From Anastrepha obliqua (lineage: Eukaryota > Arthropoda > Insecta > Diptera > Tephritidae): DNA of 64,000 nt. Below are positions 45,236 through 57,800 of the stretch, in pieces. The notes below the pieces were generated by a model. The model worked only from the letters and a program-made list of their open reading frames with translations. It ran no database searches and was not told the DNA's origin. The position numbers and the translations under genes are program-made. Location: the NCBI RefSeq assembly GCF_027943255.1, contig NW_026562179.1, forward strand, positions 8,310,501 through 8,374,500, written 5' to 3'. The stretch's first letter is position 1, and each line of letters begins with the position of its first letter.

Positions 45236-46542
45236 GCTTCAGCTGATTGACGAATGGAATCGGAAATGCTCCGGCTACATCAATAGGCAACAGAGTCGTG
45301 GCGGATTGGTAATTATCTGTGGAAATATCCATATACTAATCCTAATGGCAAAGGTTTTAATAATTGGCTTCGGAGAAGTCCCACGCTCAAATTGATACCA
45401 ACAAAGTTCCCTATTAGGGTACGACGAAGAACAATTCAAATAAATATTATATAATGTCAGATCACAATGTACTTAATTATCAATTAACTGAATGGTTTAA
45501 ATACTACAAAATTGATCTCCGATGTGCTCTAAACAAACTTACTGAGATATCTTCTATCATAAAACCTATATAAACTACGGAACTATACCAATGATAAAAG
45601 CGATTAATTGCGATCTTATATATATGCCGCAAATTATCCTAGATATTTTATAGAAAAAGCGCTTACGTTGCATTATTTATCGAAGCCCTCATCCAGAACG
45701 CAAAACTACACTCATTACCATATTGTGTGGTGTTGATAACAACTTATTAAATTTCGCCCAAAACATGTCACATGTATTTCTCTCTACTTCATTCCCATAG
45801 AACCATCATAAATCTGATGTATATGTTATGATTATTTTTATATGTAAAGACTAAATCTCAATTGGTCCATCTGGTAAATAAATAATATAAGCCCAGGTGT
45901 GTAGTATATACGTATGTATGCTTTTCTTTCTCTCTCAACAGCCGGCCCAAATAAAGCTTCACTAAAACGTGCGCGGGCATATTACATTCGGTCAGAATTT
46001 AGCAGTTCCTAAGTTGTTTCAAATAAAATACAATAATGAATTTCTTTATTATTTTGTCTTTACTAGCTTTAAAATTGGTATTACTTATTTATTTCGGCTA
46101 CGTCTTGAAGACCATTCCATAAGTTAAAATTCGTATCAGTCTTTTGGTACGACCGGCCTCATCTCAGCAGTAACGAGCCGAATGTTGGCTTTCAAATCGT
46201 TAATCACAGCTAATTGTTCAGCACTATCTGGCTAATTTCAAAATATAAATGGGTCACCAAATCTTCGCCAAAATAAAGAGATGGTGTGACTATTTTTATG
46301 GCATATTGCACTGTCTTGCTAGAACCAATTAGAAGCACTTAGATTATTTGTATTGATGTGGGGTGCCAAAAAATCATTTGCCTGCAGTGATCACTATTGA
46401 CGTGAGCCTTATGACTATTGTACTCACTCCGAATACGGAGGTGTTGTTTATTTCTGTACCTATCATCGCTTATGATGATTTTACTTGACTTGCAGCCATG
46501 CAGCAATGTTGCAACTAAGGCTGCCAGGCTGTAAGCCCCTGC
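45236..46542. other. FoxP intron sequence, no gene recognised
   Basis: AT-rich; no coding or RNA motif seen. A short CCGGCCTCATCTCAGCAG stretch near 46150 has no evident meaning. Confidence 0.4.
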
Positions 46543-46625
46543 ATCTGTGGAACATCAAGACGTAGACCACAAGTAGGAGGAGGAGCTCAGCCAAACAACC
46601 AACAAATGATGTAAGCGCTAATTAT
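46543..46625 (+). repeat. SINE copy (f), 3' fragment
   Basis: GTGGAACATCAAGACGTAG, AGGAGGAGGAGCTCAGCCAA and GATGTAAGCGCTAATTATAT match the last 85 bases of the SINE; the rest is missing or unrecognisable. Confidence 0.65.
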
Positions 46626-47525
46626 ATACAAGTATGTATATATACAATATATATATTCTAACAACTGTAAAATGATTAACACAACATAAATCCTTTTTAA
46701 AATAAGCATAGTTTTATAAACAGATGATTAAATAAAATACATATATTTATATATAATTTTTTGGTCTATTCATTGTCCAACTAAAACAAACAATTTTCTG
46801 CCTTTACTCGGACATTACAGGCATACCTATATATATGTTATTCCTGTGCATGTTACAAAACCAAGTTTTTCTGATTGTCCTTTTATTAAAATATAAAACA
46901 GTTTTATAACATCATAAAAACGCGTGAAAAACGTAATTTAATATGATGATTCATCTAATTTTTACTTCGCATTATATTTGACAACCACTTAACATGTAAA
47001 AAACTGTGGTTTCAAACTTTCATTTAATACATTATGTAATGCATACAGTAAATGTATGTATTTTATATAAATATATTACTTTTTCTCTTAGGTGTTGTCG
47101 TAGTATTGTTACAGAACCTTTTTGCTGAACAATTTATTTCAAAAACCAAAATTTAATTTAATTTTTAACTGCTTCAACTAACAATAATTAAAGTAATACA
47201 TACTTATGTATATACTCAAACATACTAATATGTACATAATGTTTACAATGTAATTTTTTACTTGTTAATTGAAATAACCGCTAATGTTAAAATTTCTTAT
47301 TTCTTTTTATTTCTACGTCATGAAATGGTCATTAATAAAATTGACAACGTCCGCTGCATCACCAAAAACTTTATACATACGTACATAAATAAATATTATA
47401 TGCAAATATATTTCATGCATTTAAATCTGAAACTCGAACCAAAAATTTGAAATACAATTTTAAATATAAATCATTTAATCAAATGAATTGTACGTGTACG
47501 TGCATACATATGTTCATATATTCAG
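46626..47525. other. FoxP intron sequence, no gene recognised
   Basis: Very AT-rich, with TATA/CATA stretches. It ends with the acceptor of FoxP exon B (CATATATTCAG, AG at 47524-47525). Confidence 0.5.
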
Positions 47526-48503
47526 AATGCCATACGTACAAATCTTTCGCTGCATAAATGCTTTGTGCGCTATGAAGATGACTTTGGCTCCTTTTGGATG
47601 GTGGACGACAGTGAGTTTGTAAAGCGACGCCATTTATCGCGAGGCCGTCCCCGCAAATATGAACCGTCGTCATCGCCGAATTCCAATTCACAGACGTCCG
47701 GAAGTGCTGCCGACAATAGCAATAACAATAGTCAAGTTGGTTGTACTGGGGGTCCTCAACAATTGAATAGACAGCAACAAAAGCAGAAACCGCGCATAAT
47801 TCATAATATTAGTCTCAGTCAAAGTCACTGTAAAAACTTTGTCAGCGCCCTAAGTGGTGCGAGTAATGCAAATTGTGGCAGCACCGACAATGATTACCTT
47901 AATCATCCGAGTGCTACTTTTGGTGTTGGAACTGGAGTTGCTGAACCTGCATCAGTAGATGCGGCAAAACTGAATGATTGTCACTCTAATAATAATATTA
48001 AAATGACTAACAAGAAAAGCAGCAACAACAATATCTATAATTTTGATAGTAATACAAATAACGGCGATCGTAATGGCATTAATATCTGCGAAGGTAGCCA
48101 AAGGAGTCTGGGCGATATTTGTAGCAATAGTAAAGTACTAAAAAAGCAACAAAATTATATATCAAGTAATAATAATCTGCTACTAGCCAACAACGCTTTA
48201 ATTGGTATTGACACAATTAAGAAGTTGAACACGCTTGCAACAGCTGGAAATAAGGCCGGTAGTGGGAGTATTAACATTACTAGCGGAGGCGTTGCCGCTG
48301 TGAATATTGGTCCCATAATTGCGGCGAGCAACAGCCGTGATGGCATAAATGGATGCAATCTTAATAGTAGTGGTATTGATGGTGATGTGGGCGGCGTTAA
48401 CAATAAAATTATTGGTACCGTAAATGGTTTCAATGATGTTGCAGTAGGTGTTGGTGATAATGGTATCGATGGACTTTTCTCTTGCAACTATCAAACGCAG
48501 TAA
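47526..48503 (+). CDS. FoxP: FoxP, alternative 3' exon B (divergent second half of forkhead domain)
   Basis: Same exon phase and splice position as exon A. It opens with [13 protein letters not shown] and continues [20 protein letters not shown], a forkhead helix 3 and wing that differ from exon A mainly after Cys12. The base-contacting His of the RHN triplet is Thr here. An AT-hook-like RGRPRKYE follows directly, which exon A lacks. The remaining ~270 residues are low-complexity, rich in Asn, Ser and Gly, and end at TAA 48501-48503 (325 residues in this exon). Drosophila FoxP is known to use alternative terminal exons that change this half of the domain; assignment to a particular named isoform is not attempted. 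The frame is intact. Confidence 0.92.
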   Translation, partial: NAIRTNLSLHKCFVRYEDDFGSFWMVDDSEFVKRRHLSRGRPRKYEPSSSPNSNSQTSGSAADNSNNNSQVGCTGGPQQLNRQQQKQKPRIIHNISLSQSHCKNFVSALSGASNANCGSTDNDYLNHPSATFGVGTGVAEPASVDAAKLNDCHSNNNIKMTNKKSSNNNIYNFDSNTNNGDRNGINICEGSQRSLGDICSNSKVLKKQQNYISSNNNLLLANNALIGIDTIKKLNTLATAGNKAGSGSINITSGGVAAVNIGPIIAASNSRDGINGCNLNSSGIDGDVGGVNNKIIGTVNGFNDVAVGVGDNGIDGLFSCNYQTQ

Positions 48504-50720
48504 GAGCATTAAGGAAGCAAGCAACAACAAAAAAGCTTTTGATGTTCTTTATTGTAGCATAGTGCTCTCACACATACGTACATACACATGTGCATATGTA
48601 TTTATGAATATGTGCATATGTATGTGTGTATAGGAGTTCAGTGGTAAGTATTTAGCATGTCACCTTTTACTTATGTATAAAAATAATACTTTCCTATAGC
48701 CTATGTTAGTCCATCTGCACAGACATTATAAGAAGTATTTCGTAATGGGCGAAAGATTACAAATAAAAAACACACAAATCTAGTTAAATTTTATTTTTTT
48801 ACCGGTAGATTGCTTCTTAATAACCGAGAATCTGAGAACCTGCCACCTGAAGCACCGATTTTCAATTACCATTATTATTGAGCATTTGAGACCATTATCT
48901 TGATTTCGAAAACCCCAGTAGTAGTTACTTTGCTCGTTTATACTAGTGGCTTAGAAAAACAAATTTGATATTGTCGACCCCAGTAAACAATCGAATTTTT
49001 CGGTTAAGCCGGTGATTGTCGGCTCTTTTTTAGATTAGCGTCACCACAAATATAACAATTTTTCTTGTTCATAACGCCTTTCTGCCAGACGTAAAGCTAA
49101 TTACTAAAGACAATTGAAGAAATTTATTAATTATATTTGAATAGTTGTTAGTCTCAGTTGATATATGCTGCTACTGAAAATATGTGGTTTTGGATATATA
49201 TATATACAGGAATTCTATAATTCGTAACTTTTCTCGGATTCAGGAACGATACGGAGCTGCTCAGCGTTAACGTTCAGACCGCGTGTATAAAGCTAACGAA
49301 CGTTTTGGAGGCTGCCAAGCGATTCAATTTACAAAATCTCGATGTACAGAATGCAAAGCCAATACCAAGGCGAATCTACTAAAGGTGATAGAATTTCAGG
49401 AGTAACAATATTTACATCGAGTTTGTTTTCGTACAAGTGATTCTTATTGTCAAAACCACCTGATCATATTTCCCGGCGAACTACTTGTGACAACAAAGAT
49501 TAAGATTACCAAGACACAGATTAAGCGTAGCGGGATCGTGGTGAGGCGGGGATCACACAAATAATTGTAGCTAAGAAATAAAACATTTTTTGATAATAAT
49601 CGGACAGGAAAACATTCATGGGTTATCACGCAGCAATTAAAAAAAAATAATTTTAATTTAAGCTCCAAAGAAGCACAAGTCGAATACCCAGAACAGTGTG
49701 TAGTAATATAGATCACGCAATTTAATCTGATATTGAAGAGGACAACCCGAGTTTCAGCAGAGAAATGCACTCTGAATCTCATCCTAGGAAAGACACTAGA
49801 AATATGTTGTGTCTGGGGTCCAAAAGGAATGTGACGTTAGATGAGTAGAACAGTTCAGCAGTCAACCCCGTTTGTGTGTACAACTGTAAGAAATAAAAAA
49901 TTAAAAACTTGGATTGATGGTGAATTCACTACATACATCGTAGAGTTAATGCATAAACACTAATGTCAACAAAACACATAATTTTGACATAAAGAATCAG
50001 CGAGGTGAAATTCTCAGCCGTTCTAGTGTCGGGTGGGTTTATCTCTTTAAATTCGCCTAGGATGTGGCCAATATCAAGAATGATAGAATACAAGATTGCG
50101 TCGTTAGACTCCATGAATAAACAACAGAAGAAAGGGGAAATACTTGTTTGTGAAGAGGAAGAGTAGGCAAACGCAATAGAAACTACGAAGCCCATGAAAT
50201 TAATCACACTCACATATACTTTCTAGCCACGGCGTTTTCAGCACGAAACCGCAAAAAACTGCATTTGGATTCTTTATATTCATTTGTACTTTAACAATGG
50301 CACCTCGCTTGCATTAGTTGGTTTAGTTTTAACAATCACAATATTATCAAACTAATACTGAATTTTTACAAACATGTGATTTCTTCTCTTTTCGTCTGTT
50401 CATTTTGTATTGGTATGGAGCCTGACGTCAGACTTGTCGCGAGAAATTAGGTAACTGTTTTGGGAAGACGCCACCTTCGGTACTCAACTCGAATTGGACT
50501 GATACGAAACTGCTAATCGGCTCACAGAAAATTTGAATGAATCAACTGATTGGCTGACGTAAAAGGGAGATGACAACGGCTGGTGTACAATAAATGTCGG
50601 CAAAATTGAGATTGTTGGTTGTATACGAAAAAACAATGCGACCAATGCTAATATAATATTACTTCCAAGGCGAATTTATTGCAGGAGATAGACTTCGCAT
50701 ATAAGTAAGAATATACATAC
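48504..50720. other. FoxP 3' flank, no gene recognised
   Basis: AT-rich, with CATATGTA microsatellite near 48580-48620. Two short related blocks, CCAAGGCGAATCTACTAAAG at about 49365 and CCAAGGCGAATTTATTGCAG at about 50669, suggest a diverged repeat. No coding gene is seen. Confidence 0.45.
48762..48767 (+). promoter_or_regulatory. Candidate polyadenylation signal for FoxP exon B
   Basis: AATAAA 259 bases after the stop codon, the first perfect hexamer I noticed in the 3' UTR. Not tested against transcript ends. Confidence 0.4.
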
Positions 50721-51030
50721 GCGGCCGCCGTAGCCGAATAGGTTGGTGCGTGACTACCATTCGGAATTCACAAAGAGAACGTCGGTTCGAATCTCGGTGA
50801 AAACACCAAAATTAAGAAAAACATTTTTCTAATAGCGGTCGCCCCTCGGCAGGCAATGGCAAACTTCCGAGAGTATTTCTGCCATGAAAAAGCTCCTCAT
50901 AAAAATATCTGCCGTTCGGAGTCGGCTTGAAACTATAGGTCCCTCCATTTGTGGAACAACATCAAGACGCACACCACAAATAGGAGGAGGAGCTCGGCCA
51001 AACACCCAAGAGGGTGTACACGCCAATTAT
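50721..51030 (+). repeat. tRNA-derived SINE copy (c), the most complete
   Basis: Head GCGGCCGCCGTAGCCGAATA; tRNA-like A box region TAGCCGAATAGGTTGG (50731-50746); B box GGTTCGAATC (50784-50793); core and 3' end GTGTACACGCCAATTATAAA. The A and B boxes are the internal RNA polymerase III promoter of tRNA genes, so transcription is by Pol III if active. Confidence 0.85.
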
Positions 51031-52180
51031 AAATAATACATATGTGTATTTTGTTTTTGCTTTTTGAATTCCATCACGTCAAAATCAGCATGCTGTCCTC
51101 CAGGCTTGCCACATCGGTTCGTCTCCAGGAAAGCCAAGAAAGGGTCCTTTTCCCCGCTTAACATTTTTGAAGTCCAATATACTTGCATGTTTGTTTGTAA
51201 TATTCACCTTTAGATACTATTTGAATCATCAGCTATAAATTCTCAATGTACACAAGTGGCAAGGTAAACTCACAGATGTTAATTAAACAAATAATTTTGA
51301 AGTTATTACGGCGAAAAACTCACCTGTAATAAATCCTCATTGGTTACGTTATTCCCGTCTGAGCAACGACTGATTAAAAGAATGTAAGAATACGTGGAAG
51401 TACTCTCGCAATTTTCCTTAGGATGAGCAAATCTCTAGAATCATAGATGGCCTATTTTATTCACCACTTCTCTGCTCGGCCAACTTGTCGAAAATTTTGC
51501 TTGTGAAAGTAACGAAAAAGCTAACGAGGGGAATTGCTTATTTGTGAAGAAGAAGCAGAGAACGTTAATGCATAGAGAACTCTCACGGGCTGCGAATAGT
51601 GTGAATTGTCAAAAATGAGGTCTAACCACCGCAGTGGTGTGGTTAAACTTTTAACAGAGCTGACTACAGTGAATTCTATATTTAGTATATTGGCTCTGCA
51701 CAGTTTTTGGCTTCTGTAGGAAATTAAATTGGCGAATGGCATTTGATTTCGCATTTCTACGTTCCCTTGATAAATTCATTTATTTATATTTTTATTTTAT
51801 TTTATTCAATTTATATTTTCAAACAAACTTAAATGTAAAACCAAAGATACATATAAGATATTTGAATTATATGCGTTAACATTTAAAATCAAAGTAACCT
51901 TAATATTCGCTGCTTTAATTTAAACAAAATACTTTGTAAAACGACCTCACATTTTGGTGCGTGCGTTTTAGTAAATTTAAAACTTTATACAAATTTTATG
52001 AAAATGATTGCTAATTTTTTGTGTTGAAACTAATTTTAGACGAGAATGCATAGAGCGTACAAGTGTTTTGGTACATATATTGATATACATATATACATAC
52101 ATAAATATTGTATAAATATTATGTTAATTATATATGTACAAAAGTTCAACTCCATCTTGAATTCTTATAGTATCAAATAA
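51031..52180. other. No recognisable gene
   Basis: 51400-51560 (CTTGTCGAAAATTTTGCTTG, GTGAAAGTAACGA) weakly resembles 60100-60180, suggesting a shared old repeat. Otherwise AT-rich and unassigned. Confidence 0.4.
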
Positions 52181-52185
52181 CGTAT

Positions 52186-52741
52186 GATCAAAAAGTGCCG
52201 GGAAGGTGATGTTGACTGTTTTCTTAGATTGTCAAGGCTTAGTGCATCATGAATACTTTCCATCGGGCCAGACAGTCAACACAGAATATTATTTATCCGT
52301 TTTGAAGCGTTTAAGAGATTCTGTTCGTTGCAAACGGCCGGAAATGAGGGCAAACAATTCTTGGATTTTGCATGATGATAACGCGCCATCACACCGAGCC
52401 CAAATTGTGCTGGATTATTTGACCAAACACCAAGTAAATACCATCGTGCAAGCACCGTATTCACCTGATATGGCTCTGGGCGACTTCTTTTTGTTTCCCA
52501 AGTTCAAGTTACCACTTCGTGGAAGGAGATTCCAGTCGATAGAGGAGATCAAAGAGAATGCGATGAAGGAGCTGAAGGCCATCACTTCGTCGGCCTACCA
52601 GGGGTGCATGGAGAACAGGGTTAAACGTTGGCACATGTGTGTTGCTTCAGACGGGTCATATTTTGAAGGAGGTAAACTAAATTTAATATACTTGGAATTT
52701 AATTCTGTTTTGTTTTATTTCAATATTCCCAGTATTTTCTG
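52186..52741 (+). pseudogene. mariner transposase lacking its N-terminal half
   Basis: It begins with a terminal-repeat-like GATCAAAAAGTGCCGGGAA joined directly to MLTVFLDCQG, the same junction as at 2448. The frame runs to 52741: EYYLSVLKRLRDSVRCKRPE, SWILHDDNAPSHRAQ with the second catalytic Asp, APYSPDMALGDFFLFPKF with the third, and GCMENRVKRWHMCVASDGSY, the usual end. The DNA-binding domain and first catalytic Asp are missing, so it is inactive, but the remaining frame is undamaged. Confidence 0.85.
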
Positions 52742-53408
52742 ATCATGGGGTACACATATGCGGCTTTGGGGACAGAAAAACGTGATTTGCTAGAATTGTT
52801 CAAAGAATCTAACTCGCATTCAACTCGCGACTGTCGAACAGTTAGAAGACGTATTTACATACATAAAAGGGTGCATACATATAAACGGAGCCGCGGCTAC
52901 TCGACATGACAAAAATTCAATATTTATCAAATATTCGCAAATAACTCTACGCGAAATATTCCAATATTGACTATTTTCGGATGGTTGGGAAAATTGGCAT
53001 ATGGGCGGCTCGCTTTATGAATAAAAGTACTTTGCTCTTAGAAATATGAGCTCGAACTTATGAATGAGTTTTTTGTTTTTGTACCATACAATATTCTAAA
53101 TTGTTCAGCGCCGTTTCCACTAAAAGAATCATGGTCGCCGCGACTGCGTATACGAATGTATTTTGCTTTTGTAGTCGATAGGCCCAGATTTTGACTTTGA
53201 ACGACATACGCATGTTGAGGTATGTGTTTTTGTTGTGTTCTAGAACATTTTGGAATGCGTGGTGGCAAAGAGATTATTGCGTTGCGCTTGCTGCTGCTTT
53301 TGCGCCTATGAAACTATTATGTTTTTGTAAGTACAGTATTAGGAATATCCACTGGCGGTAGACAAAAGTACACGGAAGCAAGAAGGGAGCGCTGTGCTTG
53401 CGCACATT
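52742..53408. repeat. Composite repeat, locus 2 (inverse of about 1850-2230)
   Basis: Reverse complement of locus 1: GGGCGGCTCGCTTTATGAAT, GAGCTCGAACTTATGAATGA and GGTCGCCGCGACTGCG match 2060-2200 inverted. 52745-52820 also resembles 3440-3515 (CACATATGCGGCTTTG). No gene is seen. Confidence 0.65.
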
Positions 53409-54326
53409 ACTTCTGCTCAGATATGAAGGAGACGGTATCAATAAAACGGTCCGTGGATGACATATGGCAAAAATAATTTTTTTTTTTGGTAGGACTGTTA
53501 TAAGCTTACATGGCAAATTTCAGCGTGATATGTCACATAGTTTGTTTTCTGTGCTACTGTAAACAAGTCAAGCTCGAATGTGTTCTTCGAATTTAACGAT
53601 GGAAATTCAAGTTGAATAAATAATTTGTTTGAAATTTTGTTATTCCAACAAAATTTCGGCTTCAGACACCTTAAATGTTGCAGACAACCTGTGGGGACTC
53701 TGCTCTATCGCGTGCACGTGTTTTCCAGTGGTACAAATCGTTCAAAGAGGGCCGTACATCGGTTGAAAACTTGCCTCATGAACGTCGTCCAGCAACATCA
53801 GTAAACGACGAAAACATCGGAAAAGTAAAGGAAATTGTGCTTGAAAATCGTACAAATCGCAAAATCGGTTAACGCTGAATATTATTTAGACGTTTTAAAG
53901 CGTTTGCGCGAGAACATTGGTCTTAAAAGGAAGGAATTGTGGGACAACAAGTCATGGTTCTTGCATCACGATAATGCACCAGCTCACACATCACGTCTTG
54001 TTCGCGATTATTTGAACAAAAATAATGTTAATATCGTTCCGCAAGCACCGTATTCGCCTGATATGGCTCCATGTGACTTTTTCCTGTTTCCCATGCTCAA
54101 GTTGCCGCTCCGTGGAAAACATTTTGAGACAATTGAAGTCATAAAAGAGAATTCGAAGAACACACTCGAGCTTGACTTGTTTACAGTAACACAGAAAACA
54201 AACTATGTGACATATCACGCTGAAATTTGCCATGTAAGCCATGTAAGAAACAAAAAATTTATTTTTGCCATATGTCATCCGCGGACCGTTTTATTGATAC
54301 CGTCTCGTTCATATTCGAGTAGAAGT
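53409..54326 (+). mobile_element. Deleted mariner with long (about 180-bp) terminal inverted repeats
   Basis: 918 bp. The right end is followed by TA (54327-54328); the left flank reads TT. The ends are inverted repeats of about 180 bp (ACTTCTxCTCxxATATGAA, GAGACGGTATCAATAAAAC, TTTCAGCGTGATATGTCACA), much longer than the ~30 bp of most mariners. It interrupts locus 2 of the composite repeat; locus 1 gives the empty site (GCGCATATATGCATG). Confidence 0.85.
53675..54170 (+). pseudogene. mariner transposase, centrally deleted
   Basis: 53675-53870 gives SALSRARVFQWYKSFKEGRT, VENLPHERRPATSVNDEN and KEIVLENRTNR, the first helix-turn-helix region. It then switches frame and joins VNAEYYLDVLKRLRENIGLK (53872 on), so about 110 residues, including the first catalytic Asp, are gone. 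The second and third Asps remain (FLHHDNAPAHTS; APYSPDMAPCDFFLFP). The C-terminus after IEVIKENSKN runs into the right inverted repeat. Non-functional. Confidence 0.85.
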
Positions 54327-54328
54327 TA

Positions 54329-54898
54329 TGCATGTATGTATGAACGTACATGGATGTAGTTACATATGAATACAATTATTTTGTAGGAAGTTTAGAAGGC
54401 AAGTAGGTATATGCATATGTATGTATACTAGGACATAAATACCCACATACACATCTGCATAGGCCTTAGAGCAAAATGGTTTTTACACTTGTTAGGAAGA
54501 AACTCGTGATGTGCTTTGACATGTGTAAATGCATTCATAAGTCAAGGTTATTTCGGCATACATGAAAACATAAGTACATGTACATATGAAAGGAAGATGT
54601 TGTTGTTGCACTTGTGCTTTATTGTTTTACATATGTATGTATGTACATTCGACATATGCTGTCGAATACATAAACTATAAATTGAAATGAAATATAAAAT
54701 AAGTGTTGGTTTATCTTAAACCATTATTCTATTTTGTGAATGCAAATACTTGCTATTAACATGTACATATCATATTGTCATATACCATCATTTATGTATC
54801 TAATATAGTATCTACGTTCATTTATGTATGTATGTTATGAAAAAACGCCATGAATTACTTTCAGAACTTTTTTAAACTTTATTCGCGTCGCGCGCATG
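54329..54898. repeat. End of composite repeat locus 2, then spacer
   Basis: 54329-54610 is the inverse of 1510-1800 (GTAGGAAGTTTAGAAGGCAA, AGGAAGAAACTCGTxxTGTG, CAAGGTTATTTCGGCATACA). 54611-54898 is AT-rich with GTATGTA microsatellite and no recognised content. Confidence 0.6.
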
Positions 54899-57800
54899 CT
54901 ACCTATGTACATTAGACCGGAGTGAAATACGTAAATGTTTTCAAATCATATCGTAATAGCAGGGAAAAGTTGCTACATATCAATACAAATTTAGGAAAAA
55001 AAAGAAATTTCAAATCGGTTAATATCTTCCGTTCGCGCATTGCATTTAAAATTTACAAATTTTATCCCAAATCTAGCTGATTTACGAAAACTTGTAGAAG
55101 TGGTAAATGATTAAAGATCGAGCTCCCTTTTTATACATAGCACTTTCAGCATTGAGTAGTAGATTTTTAATTTACTAATCTATCCATTTCTGTGGTTCTG
55201 AGCGATTAACTTTTACCAATTTTACACCAAATCTACTAAGGAAGCCTATGCCAAATGAGGCTTGCGTGAAAGCGGCTTACGGCTACTACAACACGTCTGT
55301 GCTTTAAATCGTCTTCCACTTGGTTACTTGTATTCCATCGTCTTTCTTTTCATTTTGCTTTTGATTCTGGCATACCGATAAACGAAGTGCACGGAAGAGC
55401 TAGTACTCTCTGGTCATTACCAGTTCTGCTTTCACTCTTGTCGAACAGCGCTGTTTGGTCAAAAAAAATTCTATTCGATGTTCTTTTGAATTACATAGTT
55501 TACACAATTACTTAACATTAAATCTCTTGAAACATTTTATTCATGTCTCTTACTCGTAAGGACATACACTGCCCATTTTTTTGTGCACCTAAACCACTGC
55601 TGTCATCGGTCCTTCCCACTAATACCGACATTATACAATGTTGGCAAGAAGTGAGGTACAAAATGTCAGTAGAATCTTCTGCTGCCAGTTCTGGTCAGAA
55701 GTTAAGCTTCACAGTTGTAGCAGATACTGTAGCTCACCAGACTGAGTCCCTTTATTCCAAGGCTTCGATTCCAATAGTTTCCCACACAAGAGTTGTACAA
55801 AAGATTAAACATCTACATGATCGATACTACACTCTTCGTAAATCTTATTCAAGGGACAAAGACACACCTGAGAAACAAAAGAAGTACAATGATTTTTTTG
55901 AACAATCTTCAAGTACATTATTTGACATTTCGTCCTGCAAGTGCGAGATGACACTCAATTGCTTTTGTCAAAGAAGCTTTGACAAGTGTATTTGTCCCAG
56001 GCCGGTAACTATCAACTGCACATGCCCTAAAGATAGAAAGATACCGCCATTAGAAATCAAATTTCTATATGCTCAAAGATATCTCGGACAAGGAAAGATT
56101 GGGACAGTAGATACCAAAGAAACTCAAAAGCTTACATTAAAATTGCAGAGAAAAGCTCGTCACTTAAGTCAGACCAACTTACCTGGACCTTCTTGTAGTA
56201 GTATTGATTCTGAAACAGAGATAACTCCTGAAGTTGACAATGATAAGAATGATCCCGATTTTCAGACCCCACGCTCTATTTCCTCTCAGTCAGCAAGTTC
56301 AAAAAATGCACAGATGCGCTTATCACTTCCAGCAACGGCCTTAACAAGTGATCATTTTGGAGTATCTGATAGAGCAGCAGCAGCTATTGTGTCTAGTGCA
56401 TTTAAAGACGTTGGTCTTATAACGGACAAAGATACTTCTTTTGTTGTTGATCGAAGCAAAATGAGAAGAGAAAAAGAAAAATGTAGACTAAAACTTATCG
56501 AATCGGGGAATGCAATAGAGCAATTAAACGATCCGATGTGTGTGTATTTTGATGGCAGGATGGATGACACTTTAGTTTTAGTTGAAAAAGGAAACAAACG
56601 TCATCAATCTATAAAAAAAGAAGAGCACATTTCAGTAATAGCAGAACCAGGCTCAAAGTACCTTTGTCATTTAGTACCTACTTCAAAAAGTGGAAAGGAC
56701 ACAGCATACAGCATTGTAAATTATTTTGAAGAAAATGGTATAAATAAATCTAATGTTGTAGTGATTGGATGTGATGGTACGTCAACAAATACTGGGTGGA
56801 AGAATGGTGCAATAAAATTCATTGAAACGCGTTTAAAAAGACCAGTACAATGGGCTATCTGTCTCCTCCATTTTAATGAATTACCTCTGAGGCATCTAGT
56901 TGAAAAACTTGATGGTAAAACAACAGGTCCTCAGTCTTTCAGTGGGCTTCTTGGCAAACAGCTGGCTAAATGTGAATCTTTGTCCATCGTTGCTTTTCAG
57001 AGGATCGAATGCTCTCTTCCACGAACGCTTGACGCAATAAGCTTAAGTAAAGATCAGAAATACTTACATGACATTGCCATTGCTATTTTTGCTCCCCAGA
57101 TCTAGCAAATCGAGATCCGGGACCAATATCACACTCTCGGTGGTTGACAATTGCAAACAGGTTCCTACGATTATACATTTCTTTGCAGGAGCCATCTAAA
57201 AATCTCATTCAAATTGTAAAATACATTTTGACTGTATACGCACCTCTATGGTTCGAAATCAAAACAAATTCGTCAATAGTTGACGGACCTAAACATATTT
57301 AAGAATGTATTAAAAAATGTAGAATCTTATCTTCAGAAGTCCAGGCAGTAGTTCTTAAGGTTATTCAAACAAATTCCTTTTTTGCCCATCCAGAAAACAT
57401 TCTTCTCTCGATGGTGGTAGATGACAGAGAGCATGTCCGCGATCTTGGATTGAGGCGAGTTCTGAAAATAAAAGAAATCCCTTCAAAAGACAAAAATATT
57501 AGAAACTTTTTGGTTCCTAAACTGAACTTTGGAGCAAATGAATATTTTGAGTTAATTAATTGGTCTGAAATGAAACTTACCTGCCCTCCAATTTTAGACA
57601 GCCTTTCTTCTGAAGATATCTTGCAATTAATTTCTGATAAAGAAAAACCTAAATTAACCATAGATTTAACAAATATTCCATGCCATACGCAAGCTGTGGA
57701 GCGTTGCGTAAAACTAGTAACTCAAGCGTCCTCAAAAGTGTATGGGAACGAGAGACGTGATGGGTTTATAAGAGCAGCACTCACTTCTCGTACAGTTATG

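Noticed and set aside
48155..48530. Two 110-codon minus-strand frames
   Set aside because: Antisense shadows of the Asn/Ser/Gly-rich FoxP exon B.
50721..50800. A tRNA gene
   Set aside because: A and B boxes are present but the acceptor stem does not close and the same sequence recurs in several copies with a long non-tRNA tail, so it is a SINE head.
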